Shown piece after piece: positions 35,997-48,600 of a stretch of DNA of 64,000 bases. Origin of the DNA: Portulaca oleracea (Eukaryota; Streptophyta; Magnoliopsida; Caryophyllales; Portulacaceae); contig CM055876.1 of assembly GCA_029582165.1 (NCBI GenBank), positions 29,519,317-29,583,316 on the forward strand, given 5' to 3'. Positions within the stretch are counted from its first letter, which is position 1; every line of letters begins with the position of its first letter. Both the position numbers and the translations under genes were made by a program. The notes beneath the pieces were generated by a model. The model saw nothing but the letters and a program-made list of their open reading frames with translations. It did not search any database and was not told where the DNA came from.

Positions 35997-37522
35997 CTCC
36001 CCCTCAGCACCCACTTTCCTTCAATGTCATCTTGGTGAGGTTTGCCTGAACTTGTTTGAGCTCCATGCAACTTAGAGTTTTCCTGTTTATATCTTCCTCT
36101 TGGTCTTCTGTCCATACGTTGGTATCTCCTCTTAGAGTTTTCCTTTGTGTGAACTGATTCTTCCATCATTGGTATACTTGGATATTTGGGATTCCACTTG
36201 TGTGCCCACTCCGTCCTTATTTGTTGCTCTTGAATTTCTTCTTTATCTTCTTCTCCTTCTATGCTTTCAACTTGATGTGCTTTCTCTCGACTAAAGTCTT
36301 GCTCACCATCTGATGTTGGTTGTTCAAGTCCTTGCTCTATGTCTTCCCCAATCTCCTTAGATTCCGGAAGAACCACTACTTGGTGGTTGGTATGTATGTC
36401 ACTCATCATAGAGGGAACGTCTTCTTCTTTGGACTCATCCACCCATGACATAGCTAATCCTTCCTTTGATGCTTGCATAGTCTCCTCAGCCTTGAATGCT
36501 TGGAGAGACTCTTCCATCGCCAATGATGCTTGAAGATCCCATTCTTCTTCACTATCATAATCGTTAAAGGTTGCCATGTTACCTTCCAATGGATGTGATC
36601 TACAATCTCGAGCAAAGTGACCTTTCCTGCCACATTTGTAGCATTGATTGTCTCGTCCATATTTTATTTATTCTTTTTCTTCTTCATTTTCATCATCATC
36701 ATCGTCACATGGTTGAAGTGCTCCCCCTTGTTATGGACGACCTCTACGTTGTCCTTGTTTCCACCTTGGTGATCTCCCTTCTAATGGTTCTCCATCACCA
36801 TTATATCTCCATGTGGCCCTACCTTGACTCTTAGGTGTTCTCCTTCTAGTAAAGAGAGCTTGGTCTTCCTCCTTTATCGAGACCTTAGACATTTGTTTGT
36901 CTAGTTATTCTTGATTCACCAAGAGACTCTCTAATTCTATTAAGGACGGTTGTGTAGCCCAACCCCTAGTTGCGGCTACAAGACCGCTATATTTGGGGCT
37001 TAAGCCATGAATAATTATTCGCTTCATCCTTGACTCACTTATTGCACTTTCTGGGTCTACTTTTGCAATTTCAACACATAAAGATTTAACTTTAGTAAAG
37101 TATTGACTCACAGTCATGTCTCCTTGCTTGATAGACATAAGCTCATTTTCCAATTGCTGCAACTTGGCTTCATTCTTCTTAGTGAATAGCGTAGCCAAGG
37201 TATTCCATGCTTTCTCGGGTGTCTCGCAATCTTTAATCCGGTATAGATACTCGTCTTCCATTGTAATGGAAAGGACAAATATTGTCTTTCCTGCCTTGAT
37301 CTCCCATTTCTTCTTCTCATTCGGATCCGTTGGTGATTTCTTTTCTACGTCACCAACGATCTCCCATAAGCCTTGTCCCTTCAAGTAGTACTTCATACGT
37401 GTACACCAAGTACTGTAGTTGCTCCCATTGAGCTTCTCAAGCGAGCTAGCCGATCCCGAAAAGTCTGTCATAACAACTTGGTAAGTGCCCTGCACTTCAC
37501 CAACACTCTTATGGTCCTGCAT
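35997..37522 (-). pseudogene. Deleted copia gag-spacer reading frame
   Basis: The ATG at 37522 opens MQDHKSVGEVQGTYQVVMTD, then the gag domain (KLNGSNYSTWCTRMKYYLKG, KAWNTLATLF, QGDMTVSQYFTKVKSL). It stops at 36905-36907 after LLVNQE. A CCHC knuckle CYKCGRKGHFARDC follows in another frame at about 36602-36646. A final stretch (36589 down to 35963) holds acidic spacer sequence (PESKEIGEDIEQ) that corresponds to the integrase-RT linker of the other copia element. There is no catalytic domain. If functional at all it could only supply gag. Confidence 0.85.
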
Positions 37523-37646
37523 CAAAGAACTCCAACAACTATCACGGCATCAGTATGCAGAATCTCCCATGTGCTTCGGTCCCTGACCCTGTGCACACAA
37601 AAAATGCTAGCTCAACACACTCTTCGAACCTTGCTCTGATACCACT

Positions 37647-38148
37647 TGTTCAGATGTTTGGGAGCAAGTGGTATACTAGAACTTATGCTCTTCTTATTAC
37701 TCAATATATAATATGACAAGACTATTACACAACACTTAACACACACTCACTTAATTTGGTGGGAGATCTCTCTAACTCTCTCTTAAACACCTCTCCTACT
37801 CTCTTCAATGTGGTATGCCTCACCACTCATGTGTCTTATTATGACACCTCACTCCTATTTATACTAACTCCACCTCCTTAAGGTGTGGTGGAGATTATAC
37901 CAAATGTCACAATCTTACATCTCATACAAATACATATCCTAGATACTTCCTAAGATATTTCTAGAACATAAGAGTAAGAGTAAACATAGAACCTAGAATA
38001 ATCTTAAGTAAATATCTTAGATATCATGCTACCTAGAATAATCTAGACAAATATCTAGATTTTTCTCTTAACATATATAATTATCTATCTCTAGAATTTT
38101 CCTAAATATTTATCTCATAAAGTGGGTGATGATATTTTATATCTAATA
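37647..38148 (-). repeat. 5' LTR of the deleted copia element
   Basis: 502 bp. Like the LTRs at 11.8 and 16.7 kb it is rich in CTAGA/TCTAG motifs (about 37,940-38,100). It is roughly 95% identical by eye to the split partner at 33,879/35,522. Confidence 0.88.
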
Positions 38149-38153
38149 TGGGC

Positions 38154-39861
38154 ACTCTAGGATTTTTTTTTCCTTTGCTTTGCAATGGTCAGTGTCAACT
38201 GTTGCTGTTTGATTGCGCCTTATTGGAAGGGCAAGTGAGAAGAACCAACCCAGAAAAAGGTGAGAAATTTCAAAGGATAGCAGCAGTCAATGCCTGTGGT
38301 ATACGGGCAGAAAAAACTTGGACAGACTTTTCCAGATAGAAACATAAGTTAATGAACCAAAAGTCTGGATATGTACGTAGCTAAGGTCAAGTAAGTGAGC
38401 TTTGACAAGGTGCCAAGAGAAGATGGAATTGTGACAATAATGTGATGATTGCTGGCTAAAGGCAGAAGAGAGTAAATAAACAAACAAAACATTGAAAATC
38501 AAGCAAATGTTGATATACGGATATACGGGGGTTCTTTTGTTCTTGAATAGTTCAGGCTCTAGCTTTGTGTACTGCTCATTTGACCGAACCGTGGAGCTGA
38601 CACACTTTATTTGCAACCAAAAAAAAAAAAAAAGCTGTTGAGAAGGATAAAAATGAAACAAGCAATAGATTAAACTAGAGTTACAAAATACTTATTAGGC
38701 AAGGAAAATGGAACCATGTTTATCTACTCCAACTAGTCAATGTGGTTGGAAGTGTGTAAATGCTTGACTTTGGCAGGCATTTTCACATGGTTGCATTGGA
38801 AAATTTTAGCGTAGATACATTTTTTTGACATATAAACAAGTTCTTTTGACAATGTTTTGTGGTATTATCAGAGATTATTATAGAATAAAGTAAAGTCAAA
38901 GAGCTTTGGTGTATACTGATAGACTATTGATGTAAAAACATTTCCAAGCAAGGTTCAGATGCATAGTTGATTATTCATAAATTAATTGACACTTTAACTA
39001 AATTTTAATCGTTAATTATTCATAAATTATAATGAATTATTAATATAAAATTACTTCCATTATAATTTTTAATAAAATATTTTTTAATAACAATAATTTC
39101 TTATTATAACTTGTGAATAATTAATAGTAATCTTATCCAAAAATTGATTAATTTCGAACGGAAGAAGTATATAATATTATCCACATTTTTTTTTCTCATA
39201 TAATATCATTGCCACAATTTATTCATCACATGAAAGAAAAGAGCGTTGAGTATGCAAGTGTCATAGGGAGCATGATGTCACGGTGTCACGGCGTTTGGTT
39301 GTTGCTTGCAAATTGCAATGGATGATCTCATATTAGATTGGATTCAGACTGACATGACATGTCTCTGCTTGTGTTTCAATTTTCATTCCATCAAATTTCT
39401 CTTTTTTTTATAATGTCCGAATTGACTGAATATTCGGACATAAAATTTCTCTTTTTTCTATTGTCAGAACCTGATTTTAGCTGCATCTGAATTGTCCGAC
39501 CCGAAATAAAACCGTGTCCGGACATGAATTTCTCGTCTGAATTTTGACATTGACCGAATTAATCCGACCCAAATTTACCTGGACCCGAAAATTTGCCAAT
39601 GCTAGTTCATAGTTTTGTGTATGCAGTTGTATAAGTTGTCCTTTTTGTGTCAATGTGAGTGCAAGGGTCTGGATGTCTGCATTTTCTAGCTGTTTGTTGG
39701 TAGAGCTATTCGATGGTTATTTTACGTATATATAGTTGATCTTGCAAGTCAGAATCGGTTGGGTACCATCATCACCATGGAAACGGAGCTATTCAATATA
39801 CATGCCAAGCTATTTTTTCCAGAAAAGCAGGGATGGATGAAAAAGTCCACTGGAATATTTA
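38154..39861. other. Intergenic DNA upstream of RLPs, no gene seen
   Basis: 1.7 kb of AT-rich DNA between the copia element and a MITE. The first part would have been the original upstream region of the RLP pseudogene at 30.9-33.8 kb before the copia insertion. Near 39,400-39,590 there is a run of CCGAA/TTCGG words. No coding homology on either strand. Confidence 0.5.
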
Positions 39862-40288
39862 GGCTCCGCTTGGAAGGGGAGTTAAAAATGGAGAGTAGGA
39901 GTTCATAAGAGTAAAGGAGGGTGAGAGTATGAGAGGATTCATAAGGGTTAACTACTTACCCCTGCTTGGGTAAACAATTTGGAGAGTTCATAAGAGTAAA
40001 ATGTTAATTGACATATTTACCCTTTCATATTATATGTAATTCAATTAGGGTGAAGGGTATTATGGTCATTTTCCATTGTAGGTATATTATAACTTAATTG
40101 TACACTTGTTTACACTCCAAATTGGGGTGTTAAAAAAATAAGGGTTTAAAGGGGTAAAGGGGTGTAAACCTCACTCCCTCTTACCCTCCGTTACCCTCTC
40201 TCACTCTCTTCCCAAGCGGGGGTAAGGAGGAGTAAGGACCCTCCTTTACCCCTCCTAACCCCCCTATACCCGTCTCCCAAGCAAGCCC
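39862..40288. mobile_element. PIF/Harbinger-like MITE, 427 bp
   Basis: The left end GGCTCCGCTTGGAAGGGGAG and the right end (reverse complement) GGGCTTGCTTGGGAGACGGG are inverted repeats. TTA sits outside both (39859-39861 and 40289-40291). Interior GGGTAA/TTACCC-rich arms mirror each other. It lies about 590 bp upstream of the next RLP. Confidence 0.72.
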
Positions 40289-40873
40289 TTAATCAACTCA
40301 CTGTGTTTTGTAGCTTTGTTTTTCATGTCATTAATTAACCCTGGCCTCTACCATTGAAGTCATAGTATGCCATCAGCTAGTAAACATTTCAACGTCCCCC
40401 ATCAGCCAACCCAAAAAGGAAAGGGTCAATCCTGGCCTTTATTCAATTAGAATAATCATTCTATTCTTTGCTAACCATGGAAATTCATGATGTAAAACAT
40501 CATGAATGCTGATATTTTCAGACACTTGTGACCCACCTCTTGCTAAAAAATTACTACATTATAAGCAAAGTTAATATAAAACCATTATAATAAAGTAGGA
40601 GTCGCGATAAGGTTGCGCAATTTGCAGAAGAATTGAAAATAAGCTGGTCAACTAGAGTAGGCTGGGCAATTATTCATGGCGACCTGGATGACTTTTGTTT
40701 TGAAGAGATTTTCGCTTCGAAAATTAATTTATTGGAATTGGACCCTCAATTATTGCATGTATAGTATGTTATACAGGTTAGCCAAAATATCTGTTTGTGT
40801 GTATATATCTATAAGAAAGTCTAGTTTCTCCTAAAGACATTCATCCCCAAAACAATAAAACACGTCCACACCA

Positions 40874-43800
40874 ATGCATGCCCCAATGTGGTTTTGTTCC
40901 CATCAGTTTTTAGTGTTGTTGGGGTTAGTTTCTTCTTCTCATGTCATTATACTTGTACTTGCTAACAATTCTATCTTCTCCTCGCAGCCGACCAAATCAT
41001 GCCTTGATCATGAGATGTCAGCCTTGCTTCAGTTCAAGCTGAGTTTCATCATTGACTGTACTTCTTCGCCCGATCCACATGCACATCCAAAGCTCAACTC
41101 CTGGGGGAAAACAAGTGGTGACTGTTGTATGTTGGAGGGTGTTATGTGTGACAACGTCTCGGGTCATGTAACAGCACTTGACCTTAGTAGTAGTTGTCTT
41201 TATGGCACCTTCCCTATACACAGCACCCTCTTCGAACTCCCCTATCTTGAAAGCCTTAATCTCAGTCATAATCACTTCAACTACTCCACAATCCCAACTT
41301 CCATTGGCAAACTTGACAAGTTGTCAATCCTGAATCTCTCAAACTCATTCTTCAGTGGCCAAATTCCATCAGAAATCACCAAACTATCCAGCCTTTCTAT
41401 CCTTGATCTTGCTTTGAATTTAGACCCCGTGTCTCAGCGTTCGTTGCTGCAACTCCGAGATCCTGGTCTTAAGGAACTAGTTGGAAATCTAACTAGCTTG
41501 AACGAACTTCATCTAGCTGAAGTTGACATATCCTCAACTGTTCCTACTTCCTTGGAGAATATGACCTCTCTAAGAGCCATTATGCTTGGGTTCTGCAACT
41601 TGCATGGTGAATTCCCGAGTGGTATTTTCAATTTACCAAACCTAGAGACTATCTCTTTGCCTGGCAATCCTGACCTTGTGGGATCTCTCCCTGAGTTTCA
41701 TCCAAACAGCCCCTTAAAAATCATGGACCTGTATCTCTCTACATTTTCCGGGGAGTTGCCACAGTCTATTGGATACCTTGGATCTTTGGAGAGGTAGTTA
41801 CTTTGGCGATGCCACTTCTCAGGAACAATTCCATCGACGATAGGTAATCTGACAAACCTTGCTGTTCTAGACCTTGTAGGCAACAACTTCACTGGATCCA
41901 TTCCTTTTTCTATCACAAATCTAACCCAATTGTATGATTTTGAAGCTTCATACCTTGAGTTTAGGTACACAGACTTGATGACTTGGCTTCCTAAGCTTAC
42001 AAAACTGACCATATTAGGCCTTCGTGGCATGGGGTTAGTTGGTGAAATTCCATCTTCTCTAGCAAACCTTACTAATCTCATATATCTGGATCTTTCTGAA
42101 AATCAGCTCAGAGGGTCAATTCCATCTTGGTTAGCAAATCTGTCCCAATTAAACAGTATATATCTAGATGGTAATGAATTGGAGGGTCCGATACCAAGTG
42201 AGATTTTTCAGCTAAGTAACCTTGAGGACCTTATCTTAGGTTACAATAATGGGTTGTCTGTTAACTTCAACTCATTTTTGACGCTCAAAAAACTCACTTC
42301 TTTAGATGTATCTGGAGTTGACATTACATTCCCCTCTAACATAAGCAGCATCATCCAGTCATCTTCAGTGAAATTTACTTTGTTGGCCCTTAGCTCCTGC
42401 AACTTGACTGAGTTCCCAGATTTCCTACGCGGCCAAGATGAACTAAAAGTCCTGTATCTCTCAATGAACGGCATTTCAGGCAAAATACCGCAATGGTTTG
42501 CGAATGTATCCAAAGAGAGCCTCTTGGCTCTTGACCTTTCGCATAACTCCTTAACGGGTTTTGAGCAGCCACTTTCGGACCTGCCCTGGAATTTTCTGAA
42601 AGTGCTTGATTTAACTGGTAATAAATTTCAGGGGCTGCTGCCTAACCCGTCAAGCTCTATGCTGGTGTATAAAGTGTCAGACAATCAGTTCACTGGCGTT
42701 ATACCGAACAAAGTCTGCAATGTCAGCGCATTGGAAGTCTTAGACTTGTCTGGCAACAAATTGAGCGGCACAATTCCGGAGTGCTTGGGTGATCAGCTTC
42801 CTCAATCTTTGCTAGTTTTGAATCTACGAGGGAACAGTTTCAGTAGCAGCATTCCTGAGATATCCAGCGAATCTTGTAATCTTAAGATGATCAATTTGGG
42901 TGAAAACCAATTGGAGGGTAATCTCCCACGCTCTTTAGCGAATTGTGCAATGCTTGAAGTGTTGGACATTGGGAGAAATAGCATCAATGACACTTTCCCC
43001 TCTTGGTTAGGAAGTCTCTCAAACCTGCAAGTCCTTGTCCTGCGGCACAACAGATTCCAAGGAGATGTTCCAAGTCCTCAGCATGGTTTTGTTTTCCCCT
43101 CCTTGCGCATAATTGATTTGTCGCATAACTTTTACACGGGTGATTTTCCATCAGGGTATCTTCAACACTGGAGTCTGATGAAGATTTCTAATGATGATCG
43201 GGGCCAAGATCAGGCGGCTTCCTCTGGGAGCACATTCACAGTGAGTTATTGGATTTCTGGTTTATCTCATGCCATGGACATATAACATATGTCTACTCCA
43301 TCACCATAGCCAACAAAGGCAATGAAATGCTGTATCCCAAGATACTGAATGTGTTCCGAGTCATTGATTTCTCAAGCAACAAGTTTACAGGAAGAATCCT
43401 AGAATCCATGGGGACATTGAGAGGGCTTGATGCCCTCAACTTGTCAAACAACAATCTCGAAGGAGGCATCCCAGCTTCTCTTGCAGACATTAAGGGGCTT
43501 GAATCATTAGACCTTTCTGAGAATATGCTCTCAGGAGGAATACCCCAAGAATTGTCACAACTTACATATTTGGAGGTCTTCGATGTGTTACATAATAAGC
43601 TCGTGGGTCCGGTACCAGAAGGAGGGCAGTTCAATACCTTTGATAACAGCTCGTTTGAAGGCAACTTAGGATTGTGTGGAAATCCCTTGTCTAAGAAGTG
43701 TGGATATATGGAGGAACCTGAAGCTCGGACGGATCACACAGGAGATGAATCTGAGAAATTGGTTGGCTGGATTATCAAGTTGTTGGGTTGTCTAAGTGGT

Positions 43801-43926
43801 TTTGTTGTAGGATTTATTCTTGGGAAACTGTACATAACTGACAAATACCATGAGTGGTTTGTGGAATGTTTTGGAAGGAGCAATTCAAAGAAAAGAAGGA
43901 GAAGATCATCAGCACGTAGGGGCTGA
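40874..43926 (+). pseudogene. Receptor-like protein (Cf-9/EIX class), one stop and one frameshift
   Basis: Starts with a signal peptide (MHAPMWFCSHQFLVLLGLVS). Then the LRR N-cap (SALLQFKLSF, GDCCMLEGVMCD), about 25 LRRs, the YVYSITIANKGNEM island, final LRRs, the C-cap (GNLGLCGNPLSKKCG), an acidic stretch, a membrane helix (LLGCLSGFVVGFILG) and a basic tail (KKRRRRSSARRG). It would be about 1,017 residues, normal for the class. Only two lesions are visible: a TAG at 41795-41797 in the same frame (a leucine codon is expected) and a frameshift between 43,249 and 43,285 just before the island. It is thus a recent pseudogene, or one of the lesions is a sequencing error. The truncated frame encodes a secreted 307-residue LRR fragment. 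Confidence 0.93.
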
Positions 43927-44446
43927 TTTTGTATGACATCAATCACTTCATACTCTCATCTGCCTTGGTCACTGTTTATTGTGTCCAGTTGTGTATGATT
44001 TCATACTTTTAGAAATGCTTTTGTGTCTTAGAGTTCAATAATCCAAGTCTATGTGTATAGTTTTGATTTAGTAATGAATTCTTATATAGCGCTATCTGGA
44101 GTACTTACATTTATCCTTTATGTTTTTGAAAACAGAAAATTTATCAATACTTATTATAAAATTCACTTAAATTTATCAAGATTATTGCAAAATTCATCAA
44201 TAGATACAAATTTGTCAATTTCTTATAATAATTTGTAGATGCTAAATTAAGTTTGTTTAAATTGCATGTGATAGATCTAAATAGATTAGCCATGGTGTAG
44301 GGTATAATTTATCGTGGCGTGACATTCAACATTTGGTGCACCGTGCATGACAACATCAGAGATTATTATTTTTTTGGCTAAATGTGAAGATATAGCCAGG
44401 TAAAATAATTTTTTCTTCATTTTTTTAGTAATTAGAATTATTGCAA

Positions 44447-44496
44447 TCAACAACAACAACAACAACAATAATAATAATAATAATAATAATAATAAT
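44447..44496. repeat. (CAA)n(TAA)n microsatellite
   Basis: CAA repeats followed by TAA repeats, about 50 bp, in the 1.2-kb intergenic stretch (43,927-45,121) between two RLPs. That stretch otherwise shows no gene. Confidence 0.95.
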
Positions 44497-45058
44497 CCCT
44501 TACCACCTAATTATACAGTTTGATCGAATCCAAATTTGCAAGAGGGAGATCATTTAGAAAAAAAGTATACCATTATCTCAGACTTAACAATTTAATCGTA
44601 ATTATTGCCAAACTCTTTCGACTTATGATCGAGTTTGGTATAGTCCTCGTCCAGAAATAGTACCCTACTGATAGAATGATACTCTGTTCCACAAATTTGC
44701 TTAAATTGCATGATTCAGTATTCTGTAACCCTGCCTCATTACACTTACAGCTGACTCTCACCGTTACAGATCGAGTTCCATCAGCAGAATTATCTCAGCC
44801 TTACTCAATTCTGGCTTTTGTGGCTAACTCTGCTTCATTGCCCATCTCACAGAAGCCAATAATATGTACTGTTTTGACACTCAATTATGTTGAAAAATAC
44901 ACTATTCAATCCTTTTCCAAGACCCATGTTCTCATTGCCAAATTCTGCCTAATTTTCTTGCCCTTGTTATACGCTGACCCAGCAGTCCTAGTTAGAAGCA
45001 TCAATCATGTGGGGTTTACCGTTTACCTTGACCCTAAATTAGCTAGCTGGTGGCTTTC

Positions 45059-45067
45059 TATATATAA
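45059..45067 (+). promoter_or_regulatory. TATA box of the third RLP
   Basis: TATATATAA, 55 bp before the ATG at 45122; this implies a leader of only about 25-30 nt. Confidence 0.4.
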
Positions 45068-45121
45068 CCAACACCTGATCTTTACAGCTCTACAAGAAGC
45101 AAAAATCCACAATTGGCCAAT

Positions 45122-47349
45122 ATGGGACATGTTTGGCACCAATCCCTCATCTTTTCTGTTCTGACACTTACATTTCTGAGCCTTGCCCATTCTTCCCTTC
45201 AGCCTCAACAGCTATGCAATGTCCGAGAGGGATCGGCATTGCTGCTATTTAAACAAATGTTTACAATCAACTGTCATATGGCAGGCAGCAGTGACTCGTC
45301 CTTTGCGCATCCAAAGGTGGATACATGGGGGAATGTCACTGACGACTGCTGTTACTGGGATGGTGTCGGCTGCAACCAAAACACAGGGTCTGCAATACAG
45401 CTCGACCTCAGTGGCAGTTGTCTTTATGGCACCTTCCCCATTGACAGTACCCTGTTCGATCTTCCCCATCTTCAAAACCTTAATCTTGCCTCCAATCACT
45501 TCAACTATTCCCAAATTCCTCCTGCATTTGCCAAACTTTATAGCCTCACTCATCTGAACCTCTCCAGCTCATTTTTCAGCGGCCAAATCCCATCTGAATT
45601 CTCCAAACTCTCAAGCCTCACCACTCTTGATCTTTCTTACAATTACAGACTTCTCAGTTTAGATGACAATCATAGGCTGTTTGGCAGCGTCGACGCATTT
45701 TTGATGCTGCGAAACCTCACTTTTTTAGATCTCTCTGGGGTTAACCTTATGTCCTCTCCAACTGTAAGTAGCACCAATTTGTCGTCTTCAGTCGTAAGGT
45801 TTACCATCTTAGGCCTCAGTTCTTGTAACTTGACTAAGTTCCCAGATTTCTTACGTGGCCAAGATGAGCTAAAAATCCTGACTCTCTCTTTGAACAATAT
45901 TCAAGGCAACATACCTGAATGGTTCGTCAACATATCCAAAGACAGCCTCTTGGTCCTAGACCTTTCAAAAAACTCCCTAACAGGTTTCGAGCGGCCGCTG
46001 TTGGAACTCCGTTGGAAACTTCTTGAAGATTTCGACATGAGTAATAACATGTTAAAAGGGTTGCTTCCTACTCCATCGAACTCTATGGTGGTCTACAAGG
46101 CTTCAAACAACATCTTCACTGGTGCCATTCCACAGAAAGTTTGCAATGCTGGGTCTTTGAGAGTGCTAGATTTATCTGGCAACCGAATGAGCGGCCAGAT
46201 ACCCCGTTGTTTGGGGGACCAACTCGGTTAGTCTTTGCAGGTTTTGAACCTAAGAGGCAACAATTTCAATGGCAGCATTCCGAGCACTTCAAATAAATCC
46301 TGCACACTGAAGATGATCAACTTGGGGGAAAATCAGCTGGAAGGAAATCTGCCACAGTCGCTGGCAAATTGCAAAGTGTTGGACATTGGGAGAAATGGCA
46401 TCAACGACACTTTCCCATCATGGTTAGGAAGTCTCTCAGAGATGCAAGTACTGGTCTTGAGATACAACTTCTTCCATGGAGTCGTGGCGCCTCCCACAAA
46501 AGGTTTTGGTTTCCCCAAGTTGAGAATAATCGACCTATCATGCAATTTCTTGTCAGGGGATTTTCCATCAGGGTATCTTGAGCAATGGAAGTTGATGAAG
46601 GCGTCGTCCAAAGATAACAAGCACCCATCTGGGAAGACAGTCACTGTACGTATACCTATTCCTGGTGTACCTTATGTAAGGGAAGAGGAATACAACTATG
46701 TGATCACCATAACCAACAAAGGCAACGAAATGTTGTACCCAAATCGGGAATCCTTGAAGATTTATCAAGCAACAACTTCACTGGAAGGATTCCAGATTTG
46801 ATAGGGAGTCTCACAGGGCTCGAAGCACTCAACTTATCCAACAACAATCTTCAAGGACACATCCCGCCTTCTGTTGCTTACTTGACAAACCTGGAGTCAC
46901 TGGACCTATCTAGGAACATGCTTTCAGGAGTAATTCCGCAAAGTCTTCCACAGCTCATATTTTTGGCGGTATTTAATGTATCGCACAATAAGCTTGTGGG
47001 TCCTATACCCGATGGCCAACAGTTCAACACCTTCAATGATAACAGCTCATTCGACGGGAATCCAGGCTTGTGTGGGAGTCCATTGTCCAACAAGTGTGGA
47101 AATGCAGATGAACCAGAAGGACTACAGCCATCATCAATGGTAAATGATGAAGATGAAGATGAAGAGGAGGATGATTCTGAGTTTGTTGATTGGATGATCA
47201 GATTGCTGGGATGTGCAAGTGGGTGTGTGGTGGGCTTTATCCTTGGAAAGATCTACATAACTGATAAATACCATGATTGGTTTGTTGATACTTTCGGAAA
47301 GACGAAATCAAAACCAAGAGGGAGAAGAGCGCCAAGACGCAGGCGTTGA
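45122..47349 (+). pseudogene. Receptor-like protein, internally shortened and broken
   Basis: The ATG at 45122 (MGHVWHQSLIFSVLTLTFLS) gives a good signal peptide. Then N-cap (SALLLFKQMF, DDCCYWDGVGC), LRRs, island (EEEYNYVITITNKGNEM), C-cap (NPGLCGSPLSNKCG), membrane helix (LLGCASGCVVGFILG) and basic tail. Compared with its neighbour, about 185-200 residues of LRRs are missing between LDLSYNYRLL and FGSVDAF, in frame, probably by recombination between repeats. Lesions: TAG at 46229-46231 where the neighbour has glutamine (C-to-T), and a net 10-bp loss near 46,745-46,770 that shifts the frame before the last LRRs. An acidic run (DEDEDEEEDD) precedes the membrane helix. Confidence 0.93.
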
Positions 47350-47759
47350 TATCAGGGGCGAGCGGTTCCAGATCCAGAATTCGGAAGATGGCCGGAATGA
47401 TCAAGACCGATAGTTCCAGAACTTGAACCAGTCCAGTCAAGCAGATAAGGGTAATGTTCCAAAATTTTAGGAACCTATGAAAAAGGGTAAGAATAAGATT
47501 CCTAAACTACTATCCTGAACCGGAACCTGAAACCTGTCAGTTACATCAGGTATCGGGTACTTAGAATCAGTGGCGGATCCAGGATTCAAAGTCAGTGGAA
47601 TCAACAATAATTTGCTAAAAAAAATTAAAATTTAATAGTATATTATGAATTTCCATTCCCAGTGTCATTACGAATTCTCATTCCCATTCCCATTGCATGT
47701 CAAACGGCCCCAAAGTGTTTTTAATTTTCATTCCAAAAGTCTAAACTTTCCCAAAAAGC

Positions 47760-48420
47760 TAATACAATATATATGGGGAGGGGGAAGAAAACAGCCGAAA
47801 AAAAGTCGGCAGGATTAGACACTAGTAATGCCTAACCTAGGAACGCTGGATGAGATGCAAACATGAGGCGCTGCTAGTGCCATCCAGACGCTACCAGCGT
47901 CCAAGAGGCCTGCCGAGGTTTGCCAACTTTCGGCGCGCATAACTTCTTCATTTTAACTCTGATTTAGTCATATAATATATCGATGGAAAGCTCTAAGCTC
48001 ACCAAATTTCATAGTCATCGGTGTTATATTGAGTGAGTTATGATCAAAAGAGTGAAGACATGTCTTTTTTAGTTTTCTTATTGTCCAATTTTGCCCCAAA
48101 ACATGATATTCTTTAACTTATTCCCTCATGACTTCTTCCTAGCCTCCTTGGGGTAGATTTTCCGGGCTTGACTTGATGTTCCATGGTTTCATTCCGACCC
48201 TTGTGTAATGACCAAAATGCCCCTTTGCTGGATTCTGATCCCGATTTGACTCTTCGGCTTGGCATTGAATCTGCTAACTCTGTTCTTGTCTTCATGGGTG
48301 ATTTTCTGGGCTTGTGTGTTGATAAATTAACCGATTGACCAGGAGACTTCTTGGATTCGAGACCAAATTCCCCGAGGCATTTGAAAATCCCGGGATTGGG
48401 CCATTAAGCTAGTGAGGCCC
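47760..48420 (-). mobile_element. Degraded LTR-retrotransposon fragment
   Basis: The motif TATAATATATCG.TGGAAAGC at about 47,972-47,994 is the reverse complement of a motif in the solo LTR at 34,100-34,120. The surrounding prose (GCATAACTTCTTC, GAGTTATGATCAAAAGAG) has the same style. I infer a remnant of a related LTR on the opposite strand. No clear ends. A short Stowaway-end pair (CCCCCTCGATCC / GGACGGAGG) lies at 48,426-48,464. Confidence 0.35.
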
Positions 48421-48600
48421 TAAGTACCCCCTCGATCCATACATTTAATAAAGGACGGAGGTAGTACAAACAACCCTAAAACATAAAAGAACTAGCAAAT
48501 AAAGCATTGAGAGTGTCACAAAACTGACACAAGTGAAAAGTTAATAAGTGTCCCGAATTCTTTTCAAACCACATTTATTCATTAATAAGTTGAGTCAATT

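Larger units (their letters stand above)
33879..38148 (-). mobile_element. Internally deleted copia element, split by a solo LTR
   Basis: TSD TGGGC at 33874-33878 and 38149-38153. In - orientation the 5' LTR is 37647-38148 (502 bp). The 3' LTR is in two pieces, 33879-33905 and 35522-35996, which sum to 502 bp. The PBS (reverse of TGGTATCAGAGC) is at 37633-37644 and the polypurine tract borders 35996. The internal region is only 1.65 kb. It has gag, then a jump to the spacer between integrase and RT, then a jump to the 3' end, so protease/integrase and RT/RNase H were removed by separate deletions. It belongs to a family related to the copia element at 11.8 kb. The - strand LTR start is TA rather than TG. 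Confidence 0.9.

Noticed and set aside
44676..45164. 162-residue open frame on + overlapping the third RLP start
   Set aside because: Out of frame with the RLP signal peptide, no homology; promoter and leader DNA.
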